A DNA stretch of 64,000 nt from Gemmatimonadota bacterium (GTDB taxonomy: Bacteria > Gemmatimonadota > Gemmatimonadetes > Longimicrobiales > Gaopeijiaceae), in assembly GCA_015664885.1 (NCBI GenBank), contig DQPL01000064.1, positions 1 to 64,000 on the forward strand. Direction: 5' to 3'. The position numbers and the translations under genes were made by a program. Below are positions 38,534-47,842 of this stretch, in pieces. Under the pieces are notes generated by a model. It made no database searches. It was given only the letters and a program-made list of their open reading frames with translations, and was not told the origin of the DNA. Positions within the stretch are counted from its first letter, which is position 1. Every line of letters begins with the position of its first letter.

Positions 38534-40517
38534 TCCTCCTTCGCACTTTCAGCCGGATCGTGTCGCCCCGAAGTACGTGAGTGCCCGCCGCGGGCTCGGT
38601 CCCGAGGATCTCTCCGGGCCGCGCGCGAGAGACCCTCAAGCCCAACGCGTGTAGCCGGCGGACCGCAACCCGTGAAGGGAGGCCGGAGACGTCCGGGATC
38701 GGCACCACGGACCCCAATCGGGGCGACTCGTCCGTGGGGAGCCCCACTGGGAAGGCCATGTCCTTCGCCGACGACACAGGCGCGGTAATCGGCACCGACG
38801 CGAAAAGGGCAGCTGGTCGCGCCACCGGAGTGGTCGACACCCGTGTCGCGTTCAGCAACGCGGCGCGGTCGAGGGGTGTCGCTCGTGCTGCCAGGGCAGC
38901 CTCCATCGTGGCACGTGTTACAGGCGCCGCCACAGCGCCACCGTAGTATGCGCCCTCGGGGCGATCGAGCTTCACGAAGACCACGAGCTGCGGGGCCTCC
39001 GCAGGGAAGTAGCCCACGAAGGACGAGAAGTAGGCCCCGGCCTCGTAACCGACGTCGGCAGAGTAGAGACGACTCGTCCCGCTCTTGCCCGCTACACGGA
39101 AAGAGCCCAGGCGCGCCGACTTTCCGGTTCCGTCTTCTACCACGTCCTCGAGCACACGGCTCACGGAGCTGGCGACTCGAGGGGAGATGACCTGGCGAAT
39201 CACGCGCGGCTCGAATCGCTCGAGCACTGTGCCGTCGCTGTTACGGATTTCACGGACCAGGCGGGGCTGCATGAGCCGGCCGCCGTTCGCCAACGCGCCG
39301 TACGCCATCGCCATCTGTAGCGACGTTACCGAGACTTCGTACCCGATCGCGAGTGACGCCGGAGATTGTCCTGTCCACAGGTCGGGCCGACGCAGCGTGC
39401 CGCGGACTTCACCCGGAATCTCGATGCCAGTCAGACCACCGAAGCCGAAGTCGCGCAGGTTCTCATACTGTTGCGCGCGTGTCATGGGCTGGGCGGCTTG
39501 CGCGATCCCCACGTTGGAGGAGACACGCAGCGCGTCGGCGACGGTCATGCGGCCCTGGTGATGCCGCGTGATCGTGCGACCCGCGAAGGTCCAGTCCCCA
39601 TCCGCAACGTCGATGGTGTCGTCCAGCGCAATAATGTCGTGCTTGAGGAGGCCCGCCACCGTGAACGGCTTGAGCGTAGAACCGGGCTCGAACGGCGTAT
39701 TGATCGCCGAGAGCGACGCGAACCGGCCGTCGAGGATCGATACGAACGCCAGGACCTCACCCGTATGCGGATCGGTGATGAGTACGTCCCCGCCACGAGC
39801 TTCCGTTCGCTCGATCGCTTCCTTGAGAGCCTCGAGCGCGATCTCTTGCAGATCCATATCGAGCGTGAGCACGACCTCGCCGCCGGGACGCGGCGGTTCG
39901 ACGAGAATGCGCTCGCCGGGGATCTCACGGCCAACGTTGTCCCGCGCCACGACGACCTGGCCGGGGTGACCGCTCAGCAGTTCCTGGAACGCCTGCTCCA
40001 CACCCCCGCTACCAGTGTTGTCGCGGACCAGGCCCAGCACACCGTCTGAGAGGTCTCCGAGCGGGTGATAGCGCTGAAGCTCGCGCGTGACATGAATCCC
40101 ACGGACACCGTTCAGCTGCTGTCGTACCGCGGGCGGGTACCGGCCCGGAACCACGCTCCAGCGCCTTTCGGGACTCGTCAACTGTGTCGCCAAAAGGGAT
40201 GAGATCCCGAGCGCGTCGCTTAGGAGGGAGCGCGCCGCTTCCACGTTGATGAGCTCGTTCGGAGCGATGCCGACGCTGAAGCGCTCGCGCGACACCGCGA
40301 GCGGCGTGCCGTCCCGGTCCAGCACGCTTCCGCGCGCCGCGACGATCTCCTCGTCCCTTCGGTGTTGGGCCTCTGCGACCGCGCGCCACTGCTGCGACTG
40401 TACAACCTGGATCTGGACCGCGCGCACGCAAATGATCGCGGCCGCAGTGAGCCAGGCGCCAAGCAGAACTCTTCGCCGCCAAGGACGGGGCCGCGCTACC
40501 GGGTCTTTCGGAGTCAT
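38523..40517 (-). CDS. ftsI: Division transpeptidase FtsI/PBP with C-terminal PASTA domain
   Basis: SxxK in FEPGSTLKPF, SSN, KSGTSRL, C-terminal IPDVSGLPSRVAVRRLHALGLRVSRARPGEILGTEPAAG PASTA; ATG at 40517 rather than ORF start 40841. Confidence 0.93.
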   Translation of the reverse strand: MTPKDPVARPRPWRRRVLLGAWLTAAAIICVRAVQIQVVQSQQWRAVAEAQHRRDEEIVAARGSVLDRDGTPLAVSRERFSVGIAPNELINVEAARSLLSDALGISSLLATQLTSPERRWSVVPGRYPPAVRQQLNGVRGIHVTRELQRYHPLGDLSDGVLGLVRDNTGSGGVEQAFQELLSGHPGQVVVARDNVGREIPGERILVEPPRPGGEVVLTLDMDLQEIALEALKEAIERTEARGGDVLITDPHTGEVLAFVSILDGRFASLSAINTPFEPGSTLKPFTVAGLLKHDIIALDDTIDVADGDWTFAGRTITRHHQGRMTVADALRVSSNVGIAQAAQPMTRAQQYENLRDFGFGGLTGIEIPGEVRGTLRRPDLWTGQSPASLAIGYEVSVTSLQMAMAYGALANGGRLMQPRLVREIRNSDGTVLERFEPRVIRQVISPRVASSVSRVLEDVVEDGTGKSARLGSFRVAGKSGTSRLYSADVGYEAGAYFSSFVGYFPAEAPQLVVFVKLDRPEGAYYGGAVAAPVTRATMEAALAARATPLDRAALLNATRVSTTPVARPAALFASVPITAPVSSAKDMAFPVGLPTDESPRLGSVVPIPDVSGLPSRVAVRRLHALGLRVSRARPGEILGTEPAAGTHVLRGDTIRLKVRRRIDD

Positions 40518-40798
40518 GGCCTCGACACTCCCGAAAGCGTAACCAGCTCTGCTCCTTCGGGGACGTGCATTCCAAGGCGGTCCCGCGCCTCGGGCACCAC
40601 TCGTGCGCGCGACTCCAGCACCATGACGTCGCGCTCCAGTTCGGCCCGCTCCGCCGAGGCCACCGAGACCTGTCGGTGTAGGTCGTCGAGCACAGCGAGT
40701 GATTCCAATGCCCGGCTCTGGCGCCAGGTTACCATCCCGAGCGCACCGAGCAGGACAGCGAAGACCACCGCGCCGCGTCCAAGCATGCCCGGTTCCAT
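40514..40798 (-). CDS. ftsL: FtsL-like short bitopic division protein
   Basis: One TM plus coiled coil, positioned between rsmH and ftsI. Confidence 0.7.
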   Translation of the reverse strand: MEPGMLGRGAVVFAVLLGALGMVTWRQSRALESLAVLDDLHRQVSVASAERAELERDVMVLESRARVVPEARDRLGMHVPEGAELVTLSGVSRP

Positions 40799-41727
40799 CA
40801 GGCGGCCCTCCGCCAGGCCCGCAGTCGAGCGCTGCGCGCACGCGGGTTCCGGCCGATCTCGTCTTCGTCCGGACGTATAGGCTTGCGCGTGAGCGTCTTA
40901 CCCAAGGGCACGCCTCGGCAGGTGCAAAGCGGGAGCTCTGGCGGGCAGATACACGCCTTGCTCCACTCGCGGAACGCGTTCTTGACGACGCGGTCCTCGA
41001 GTGAGTGGTAGGCGATCACGACCAAGATGCCTCGATCGTTCAACGCCTCCCGAATGGCAGGTAGTCCCATTTCCAACGACTCCAACTCTTCGTTTACGGC
41101 GATCCTGACGGCCTGGAAAATCCGGGCTTTGTCCCTCTGCGAGGGCGAGCGCCGCAGCGTCACGGACAGCGCCGCGACCAGATCGTCACTCGTCTCTAGG
41201 GGAGCAGACGCGCGTCGCTTCAGAATCTCTCGCGCCAGTCGCCGTGCCTTGGGCTCCTCGCCGTAGTCACGGAAGACCGACGCGAGTCGGTCCTCGCTGG
41301 CCGTAGCCAGCAACAGAGCGGCGTCGCTGCTCTCCGTGGTATCCATTCGCATATCCAGTGCCAAACCGCGCCGGAAGGCGAATCCCCGGCCTTCCTCGTC
41401 GAGCTGATGAGAACTCACGCCCAGGTCGAGTAGGGCACCGTCCAGGCCACGGTCGCGGATCTCGACGTCCGTCAGCGCGCGGTCGAAGCGGCGATGCAGG
41501 AAGCGCACTCTTTCGCTGTACTCGCCGAGCGCTACGCGAGCCTCTGCGAGAGCATCGGGATCCCGGTCCACGGCCAGAACTCGGCAGCCCCCGCAATGCT
41601 CGAGGATCCGCCGCGCATGCCCTCCCCCACCGACCGTAGCATCCAGGTAGAGCCGCTCCCCCTCGGGGTTGAGCAGTCCCACTACTGCATCGCAGAGCAC
41701 CGGCTCATGGTAGTCGAAGCCGGTCAT
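40798..41727 (-). CDS. rsmH: 16S rRNA (cytosine1402-N4)-methyltransferase
   Basis: HEPVLCDAVVGLL, YLDATVGGGGHARRIL, ALLDLGVSSHQLDE; ATG at 41727. Confidence 0.96.
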   Translation of the reverse strand: MTGFDYHEPVLCDAVVGLLNPEGERLYLDATVGGGGHARRILEHCGGCRVLAVDRDPDALAEARVALGEYSERVRFLHRRFDRALTDVEIRDRGLDGALLDLGVSSHQLDEEGRGFAFRRGLALDMRMDTTESSDAALLLATASEDRLASVFRDYGEEPKARRLAREILKRRASAPLETSDDLVAALSVTLRRSPSQRDKARIFQAVRIAVNEELESLEMGLPAIREALNDRGILVVIAYHSLEDRVVKNAFREWSKACICPPELPLCTCRGVPLGKTLTRKPIRPDEDEIGRNPRARSARLRAWRRAA

Positions 41728-42155
41728 CCGAAGAGCCTGTGCGCAAAATGTTCGAGGTCGCCCGCGTCTACGTGGACGGCCTCCGCATACGTCGAGGGGT
41801 TCCAAAGCTCCACTCGGTCGAGGTTGCCGCTGAGCAGTACCGTGCCCGAGAGCCCCGCCGCCGCCTGGAGTCCGGCAGGCACGAGGATCCGCCCTTGTTT
41901 GTCCGGCGCGACCTCTACCGCGTTGGAAACGATTGATCTGACCTGGTTCCAGGCCTGCGCATCGTTTCGTCGGTATTCGAGAAGCCGCTCCTGCACGCTT
42001 ACCCACTTGGAATCTGGGAAGAGCGTCAGGTACGGCTTCTCCCACTGCAGGAGCACGAAGCGGCCCGAGTCAGCCTCTCGGCGAAACGCCGAGGGGAGGC
42101 TGACCCGCCCCTTCTCGTCCATCTGATGCTCGTACTGCCCGACGAATCCGTTCAC
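41724..42155 (-). CDS. mraZ: Transcriptional regulator MraZ
   Basis: GQYEHQMDEKGRVSLPSAFR, two SpoVT/AbrB-like repeats; GTG 42155 has SD GAAGGA at spacing 6, TTG 42158 is the alternative. Confidence 0.94.
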   Translation of the reverse strand: MNGFVGQYEHQMDEKGRVSLPSAFRREADSGRFVLLQWEKPYLTLFPDSKWVSVQERLLEYRRNDAQAWNQVRSIVSNAVEVAPDKQGRILVPAGLQAAAGLSGTVLLSGNLDRVELWNPSTYAEAVHVDAGDLEHFAHRLFG

Positions 42156-42168
42156 CAACCGTCCTTCG

Positions 42169-42208
42169 TGGTGAGAAGTGGGATAAAGTGGGATACTATG
42201 GTGTCAGT
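42169..42208. promoter_or_regulatory. MraZ-box-like operator: four 10-bp direct repeats
   Basis: TGGTGAGAAG-TGGGATAAAG-TGGGATACTA-TGGTGTCAGT on + strand, immediately upstream of the mraZ SD. Confidence 0.8.
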
Positions 42209-42235
42209 ATACGCCCCGGTGGTGCGGGGCGTCAA
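42206..42235 (-). promoter_or_regulatory. Sigma70-type promoter for the dcw cluster
   Basis: Minus strand TTGACG-N18-TATACT; spacer contains palindrome ACGCCCC...GGGGCGT whose arms touch both hexamers. Confidence 0.75.
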
Positions 42236-42448
42236 GGGTGTTTTATTACAAACTTTTGAGGTCGCGAGGCGGTGCCGAATAGAGCGAATGCCCACTCAGG
42301 ACAGGCACGATCACCGAATCAGCCAAAAACACACTTTTTTGATTTTCCGAACGAAACCCGAAGGTGCCACGCAAGGTGGTGGGTCGAAGTGGGAGCGATT
42401 AGGGCCAGCGGCCGGCGAGGGAGGGAGAGGCTCGAGCCCGGATGTGTC

Positions 42449-42484
42449 AAAAAAAAGCGCCCCGGGGCCGAAGCCCCGGGGCGC
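42449..42484 (-). terminator. Rho-independent terminator downstream of the TPR gene
   Basis: Minus strand GCGCCCCGGGGC TTCG GCCCCGGGGCGC TTTTTTTT. Confidence 0.93.
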
Positions 42485-42520
42485 TCAAGCCCGGCAGTTG
42501 CCGCTATGCGACCCGTGAGG

Positions 42521-44260
42521 TCAGCGACCTCGTTTGATGATCGCGTCCTGAATCTCCACGTAGGTGTTCGCATTGGCGAGCAGCTCGCTGAGATTCACGT
42601 TCACCGACGCCGGGTAGGCCCCAGATTGGTTGAACAGGTTGATCGCCGCCTGGAACTGCGGCAGAGTAGCCTGCGCAGTGGGCAGCGTCTGCGGCGCCTG
42701 CTCCAACACGGCCGCCTGGTACACGCTGAAGCCGTGCCAGAAGTTGAGCTGGCTGACCATCGCTTCACTGAGGTCGGGCAGCTCCTTGGCCGCCGCCATC
42801 CCCGCGATCGCGTACTGATAGTTCTTTTCTTGGTAACCCCTTTGGTACGCGTCAGCGAAGATCATGCGCGCTACCTGCTCCGCACGAGCGGGGTCATCGG
42901 CAACAGCTTCCTTCAAGACCGTAACCGCATCCTCGATGCGACCGGCCTGGATCAACCAGTTGCCTTGGCGAAGCGTGGCGCTCGGATGCGAGGGGTTGAT
43001 CTCGCGGACACGATCGAGCGCTGTGATGGCTTCATCGAGTTGCTCGTTGCGCTGTAGCGCATCTGCGTAGATCGACCAAAGCACGTCTTCCTGCGCGTGA
43101 GTCTGCAGCACCCGGGCGCCGACTTCGACCGCGCTGGCGACCTCGTCCAACTGGATGTACGCCGCGATGATGTTGCGAAGATGCCCTACGGGCGTCTCTG
43201 CGCCCTTGCCCTCGAACACCTTCTCGTACGCATTAATCGCCTCTCGGTAATAGCCCTGGGCCTCCGGCGACACGCCGCCCCCATTCTGGGCATCGAGCGC
43301 CGCATTCTGCTCAGCGTCGAGAGCCGCGGAGAACGCGAAGCCACCGTACTGCTCCCAAAGGTCGATGTTCTCGGCATCGACATCGAGACCTATCTGGATG
43401 AGCTGCATGCCGCCCACCGGGTCACCCGCCCTCGCGAGGTCGTAGGCAATCCTCATGCGAACCGCTGCGTTGGCCGGGTTCAATTCGAGGTAGCGACCGT
43501 AGTACTCACGGGCGTTGTCATCGTCATCCCGAAGAGCCGACATGTATCCAGCCAACTCGAGCGCTTCCTGATGGAAGGGCTCGAGGGCCAAGACCTTCTC
43601 CATTTCCCCTAGCGATTCCGTGTAGTTGTCCTGCTCATACAGAATCCGCCCACGCAAATACCGAGTGGCGACGCCGTCGGGGTTGAGCACGAGCGCCTGG
43701 TCGCAGTTCCTAAGCGCATTCTCCCACTGCCGGCTGGCGTAGTAGTCTGCGCAGATGCCCTGGGCACGAATCTGCTGCACGTACCGGTCGAACTCGTTGA
43801 AGATGTGCTGAGCCGCAATCTCGTCGTCCTTCTCTCCCACCGTGACGTCGGAAACCGCGAACTGCTCGCTCGAGGCGATATCCCAGAAGACCACATTCTT
43901 CAGCGCCCAGGACTTGTCAGGCAACTCGTCGTACTCGGCACACAAAGCGACCTGCGCCTCGATCTGCGAAGCGAGCTGTCGCGTCAGGATACAGTTCAGG
44001 TCCTGGATCTTAGTATCAAAGCGCTTGGCTTGATCCTTGATTTCCTTTTCTTCGATCGGCTCGTGCGTCGCAAGCGTGTTGATGAGCTTGCGCAGCTCTT
44101 TCGACGCGTCCTTGCCGAAGTCATCATCCGCATCCCCCAGCGGCATGAAGTAGGGGATGAGGACGCGAAAGCGGCCCTGCGCTTGCGCATGAAGGGCCAC
44201 CGGGCCCACGACCAGGGCCACGAGGACAAGGCTGAGTGACAGCTTCAGGGGTCGCACCAT
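42521..44260 (-). CDS. TPR-repeat secreted protein
   Basis: Signal peptide LVLVALVVGPVALHAQA; TPR-like ADYYASRQWENALRNCDQALVLNPDGVATRYLRG... Confidence 0.75.
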   Translation of the reverse strand: MVRPLKLSLSLVLVALVVGPVALHAQAQGRFRVLIPYFMPLGDADDDFGKDASKELRKLINTLATHEPIEEKEIKDQAKRFDTKIQDLNCILTRQLASQIEAQVALCAEYDELPDKSWALKNVVFWDIASSEQFAVSDVTVGEKDDEIAAQHIFNEFDRYVQQIRAQGICADYYASRQWENALRNCDQALVLNPDGVATRYLRGRILYEQDNYTESLGEMEKVLALEPFHQEALELAGYMSALRDDDDNAREYYGRYLELNPANAAVRMRIAYDLARAGDPVGGMQLIQIGLDVDAENIDLWEQYGGFAFSAALDAEQNAALDAQNGGGVSPEAQGYYREAINAYEKVFEGKGAETPVGHLRNIIAAYIQLDEVASAVEVGARVLQTHAQEDVLWSIYADALQRNEQLDEAITALDRVREINPSHPSATLRQGNWLIQAGRIEDAVTVLKEAVADDPARAEQVARMIFADAYQRGYQEKNYQYAIAGMAAAKELPDLSEAMVSQLNFWHGFSVYQAAVLEQAPQTLPTAQATLPQFQAAINLFNQSGAYPASVNVNLSELLANANTYVEIQDAIIKRGR

Positions 44261-44619
44261 GCTTCGTTCTCCTCGGGGTCTCCCCCAACTATTATCTGTC
44301 CATTATCTGTCCATCGAAACGGACTCGCCCGGACCGGGACGGGACGCTCTGAACCAGAACTACTAGATGTTTCCTGGCTGGACCGCGGGTCTCCCCGAAA
44401 CCGCCAGCGCATATAGCCTGATATTTTATGCACGATGGACGCCTAGGGTCAACGCTGCCGACCCCAGCATCCCGACTCCCCGAAGCCCTGAGCGGAGAAT
44501 CAAGAACCATATACCTCTATTGTGCGCAGACCTTACATGTTCCGTGGCGATCGCGCCATAGGTATCCATTCCCAGCTAACTTTGGCGTGCGTCGAACTCC
44601 CCGGAGCCAGGAAGAACCG

Positions 44620-44965
44620 ATGCCAGCCTCGCGTTTCGATCCCCGTCTAGTGCGGCGCCAGAGACGTGTAGTCATGGCCGTTCTGGTCCTGTTCGCGTCC
44701 GCATGCAGCGCAGGGCGAAGCTCGACCTCCGCCGATTCCTCCGGGCCACCGGGCACCGCGGAAGCCGGGTGGCGCCTATGACAGGTGCCGTTCGTATCTC
44801 GGTGGGTGAGATCGTGCTGATCGACCAAGACCCCTGGGGACTCGACGCGACTGTTGGCTCGGCGATGGGCCTGTCAGAACTCGTGGCGGCGGGCCTCCTA
44901 CGCCGGCCGGATGTGCACTTCGTGGAGCAGCGACGTTTCGCGGCAGCAGCAGAGGCGGAGCGCCG
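44620..44965 (+). pseudogene. Frameshifted/truncated CsgG/FlgO-like lipoprotein relic
   Basis: MPASRFDP..VLVLFASACSAG (frame 1) then, in another frame, VRISVGEIVLIDQDPWGLDATVGSAMGLSELVAAGLLRRPDVHFVEQRRFAAAAEAERRG. Confidence 0.4.
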
Positions 44966-45093
44966 CGGAGAGCACCCGCCGGGAGCTCCACGCGGATGAC
45001 GACCGTGGCATCCGAGCCCGGTTCAGCAGGAGAGTCTCCGCACGCCTCGAGCACGATACAGCAGAGCAGCAATGTCAGCCGCCGGAGGCGCAT
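44965..45093 (-). pseudogene. N-terminal fragment of a lipoprotein gene
   Basis: MRLRRLTLLLCCIVLEACGDSPAEPGSDATVVIRVELPAGA has signal/lipobox, then reads antisense into the + strand relic. Confidence 0.35.
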
Positions 45094-45239
45094 CGGAAGC
45101 CTTCTCTGGGATTCGCGGTGGACGGAATGGGCCCGGGGTGAGACCGAAGATAGGGCGCGCTATTATGCCCGAACCAGGACGCCTTTCGCTGAAAGCCTGT
45201 CTCAGAGTTAACATGCGCCCCCTCACAAAGGGGGGATCC

Positions 45240-46091
45240 ATGAGCAACCTGATACGTCGAGCACTCCTGAGCAGCGTCTTCGTTGCGACCGCGCTGACCG
45301 GAGCTCAGGCACAGAGCAGCCTGACCATCGAACAGGTCAAGGACGGGCTCTATGCGATCATCGGTAGCGGTGGAAACGTCGGCGTGCGGGTCACCCCGCA
45401 AGGCGTGATCCTGATCGACGACAAGTTTCCGCGGAACTTTGCCGAGATTCAGGAGCTCGTGAGCTCGGTGAGCGATCTACCCGTGAGATACGTGCTCAAT
45501 ACCCACCATCACGGGGACCACTCTGGTGGCAACGTCGAGTACATCGACATCTCCGAGGTCATCGCCCACCAGAATGCTCGCGACAACATGGTGAGGGGCA
45601 ACCAGGACGCGCCGCCAAGGGTGGTCTTCACCGATCAGACGGCTGTCTATCTCGGAGGCGTGGAGGTACGAGCGTTCTACATGGGTCGGGGGCATACCAA
45701 CGGCGATGCCGTGATCTACTTCCCCGACCTGAGAACCGTGCACGGCGGTGATCTTCTGCACCGCATCGCGCCATTCATCGACTATGGGAATGGCGGTAGC
45801 AGCGAAGGTTGGGTGGGCACCCTGAACAATATTCTGGAGCTCGACTTCGACACGGCCATCCCGGGGCACGGCGCGGTAATGAACCGGAACGACGTCGTGG
45901 ACTTCCGCAATCAAATGGAGGCGGTTCGCTCGCGCATGGCGGAGTTGATCAGGTCGGGCATGCCCAAGAGCGAAGCGTCGGAGCGCATCAAGACGCAGGA
46001 CCTGAGCTGGACCATGCAGGAGAACGGCCTCTTCATGGGTCGTAGCATTCCGGGTTTCTACGATGAGGTCGCGGCTGAGGTGCGGAACTAG
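45240..46091 (+). CDS. MBL-fold metallo-hydrolase (secreted)
   Basis: Signal peptide; NTHHHGDHSGG motif, GRGHTNGDAVIYF, IPGHGAV. Confidence 0.9.
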   Translation: MSNLIRRALLSSVFVATALTGAQAQSSLTIEQVKDGLYAIIGSGGNVGVRVTPQGVILIDDKFPRNFAEIQELVSSVSDLPVRYVLNTHHHGDHSGGNVEYIDISEVIAHQNARDNMVRGNQDAPPRVVFTDQTAVYLGGVEVRAFYMGRGHTNGDAVIYFPDLRTVHGGDLLHRIAPFIDYGNGGSSEGWVGTLNNILELDFDTAIPGHGAVMNRNDVVDFRNQMEAVRSRMAELIRSGMPKSEASERIKTQDLSWTMQENGLFMGRSIPGFYDEVAAEVRN

Positions 46092-46093
46092 CC

Positions 46094-47842
46094 ATGAAGA
46101 CCAGACGCCTGCTTTGCGTTTTCATCGTGATGCTGTCGGTGGCGCCGGGCGTTACGGCGCAAGCGAACGACTTCAACACAGTTTCCGAGGATATGCTGCG
46201 TGACCCACCACCGGGTGATTGGTTAAACTGGAGAAGGACGGACGACGCATGGGGTTATAGCCCGCTCGATCAGATCACCTCGGACAACGTCGCTCAACTT
46301 CAGTTGGCGTGGTCGTGGGCCATGGACGACACGGGCGGGCAGGAAGCGGCGCCCCTGGTTCATGACGGCGTCATCTACCTGCCGAATCCACGCGGGGTCA
46401 TTCAGGCGCTCGATGGCGCCAGCGGTGACCTGCTCTGGGAGTATCGCCCTGGCGTCACGCCACGACTGGACGGTACGCCCACTTCGGACAACTCCGGACT
46501 GCCGGCCGGTGCTTTCGCGGGTGTCGGACGTGGAGTGCAGAAAAACATCGCCATCTATGGCGATATGCTGTATGCGGCCACGGGGGACGCGAGCATCGTC
46601 GCCGTGGACGCGAGAACGGGAAGAGAAGTCTGGAGAACCGCGGTGGCTGATCCGGACCTGGGGTACCACTACGTGGCGGGGCCCATCGTCGCTGATGGCA
46701 CGCTCATTACCGGGATCAATGGATGCGACCGCTACAAGGAAGACGTGTGTTTCATCACCGGTCATGATCCACTTACAGGTGAAGAGCTGTGGCGCACCTC
46801 CACCGTGGCCCGCCCGGGGGAGCCGGGTGGTGACACCTGGAGCGATCTGCCGTTGATGTTCAGGGCAGGAAGCGACGCTTGGATCGCAGGCAGCTACGAC
46901 GCGGAAACCGGTTTGGTCTACTGGGCGACCGCACAAGCCAAGCCGTGGGCCAGAGCGCAACGCGGCACCGCCGGGGACGCGCTCTACACCAACTCGAGCC
47001 TGGCGCTCGACCCCAAGACAGGGGAAATGGTCTGGTACTATCAGTACCTGCCAGGCGACACCCACGACATGGACGAGGTCTTCGAGAGCTTGTTGATCGA
47101 CGTGGGTGGGCGAAAGTCGTTGTTCAAGATGGGCAAGCTGGGAATCCTATGGCAGTTGGATCGCACCACGGGCGAATTCATCCACGCCACCGACATCGGG
47201 TACCAGAACATCCTCGACGTCGATCGGGCGACCGGCAGGGTCCGGTATCGGCCCGGCATGGTCCAGGAGCTCGGCATCGAGATCCACATGTGCCCGAGCA
47301 CATCGGGATTCAAGAGCTGGCGCGCGATGGCCTACAGCCCGCAGACGAGATTCCTGTACATCCCCATCACGCTCAACTGCGAGCGCGCGACGTTCGGGCC
47401 GGTCGATCGGATTCCTGGGGGTGGCGGCACAGGTCCGGTGCGACGCATCAACACCGAGCATCCGGCAGCGGAGGGAAACCTGGGTGAGCTGCTGGTCATG
47501 GATGTCACCAACGGCGAGATCAAATGGCGCCATCGCACGCCCTCACCGATCAATACCGCGGCGCTCACCACCGCGGGAGGCTTGGTCTTCGCAGGGGACT
47601 GGGATCGGCACATGTACGCCTATGATGCGGCAACCGGCGACATCCTGTGGCAGACGCGCTTACCCACTTCCGCTCAGGGCTTCCCGATTTCGTATTTGGC
47701 GGACGGCAAGCAGTACGTGGCAATGCCCGTGGGGATTGGCGGCGCGAGCTGGTCCACGATGCTACCCAATGACCTGTCACCCGAAATTCGGCGCCCGAGC
47801 AACGGCAATTCCATCCACGTGTTCGCGCTGCCGAAGCGATGA
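46094..47842 (+). CDS. PQQ-type beta-propeller dehydrogenase (quinoprotein alcohol dehydrogenase family)
   Basis: Signal peptide; WNWRRT..YSPLDQIT.DNV..L.LAWSW, repeated W-motif ALDGASGDLLWEYRP, VDARTGREVWRT, YAYDAATGDILWQTRLP. Confidence 0.88.
   Translation: MKTRRLLCVFIVMLSVAPGVTAQANDFNTVSEDMLRDPPPGDWLNWRRTDDAWGYSPLDQITSDNVAQLQLAWSWAMDDTGGQEAAPLVHDGVIYLPNPRGVIQALDGASGDLLWEYRPGVTPRLDGTPTSDNSGLPAGAFAGVGRGVQKNIAIYGDMLYAATGDASIVAVDARTGREVWRTAVADPDLGYHYVAGPIVADGTLITGINGCDRYKEDVCFITGHDPLTGEELWRTSTVARPGEPGGDTWSDLPLMFRAGSDAWIAGSYDAETGLVYWATAQAKPWARAQRGTAGDALYTNSSLALDPKTGEMVWYYQYLPGDTHDMDEVFESLLIDVGGRKSLFKMGKLGILWQLDRTTGEFIHATDIGYQNILDVDRATGRVRYRPGMVQELGIEIHMCPSTSGFKSWRAMAYSPQTRFLYIPITLNCERATFGPVDRIPGGGGTGPVRRINTEHPAAEGNLGELLVMDVTNGEIKWRHRTPSPINTAALTTAGGLVFAGDWDRHMYAYDAATGDILWQTRLPTSAQGFPISYLADGKQYVAMPVGIGGASWSTMLPNDLSPEIRRPSNGNSIHVFALPKR

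Noticed and set aside
40518-40841. N-terminal extension of the FtsI ORF to 40841
   Set aside because: Overlaps ftsL in another frame; the FtsI TM segment follows the ATG at 40517
41728-42045. N-terminal extension of the RsmH ORF into mraZ
   Set aside because: Canonical RsmH start (MTGFDYHEPVL) is at 41727; upstream is MraZ in another frame
42366-42440. Purine-rich GGGAGCGATTAGGGCC...GAGGGAGGGAG stretch as a possible G-quadruplex
   Set aside because: Only short G3 runs with irregular loops in a high-GC genome; not convincing
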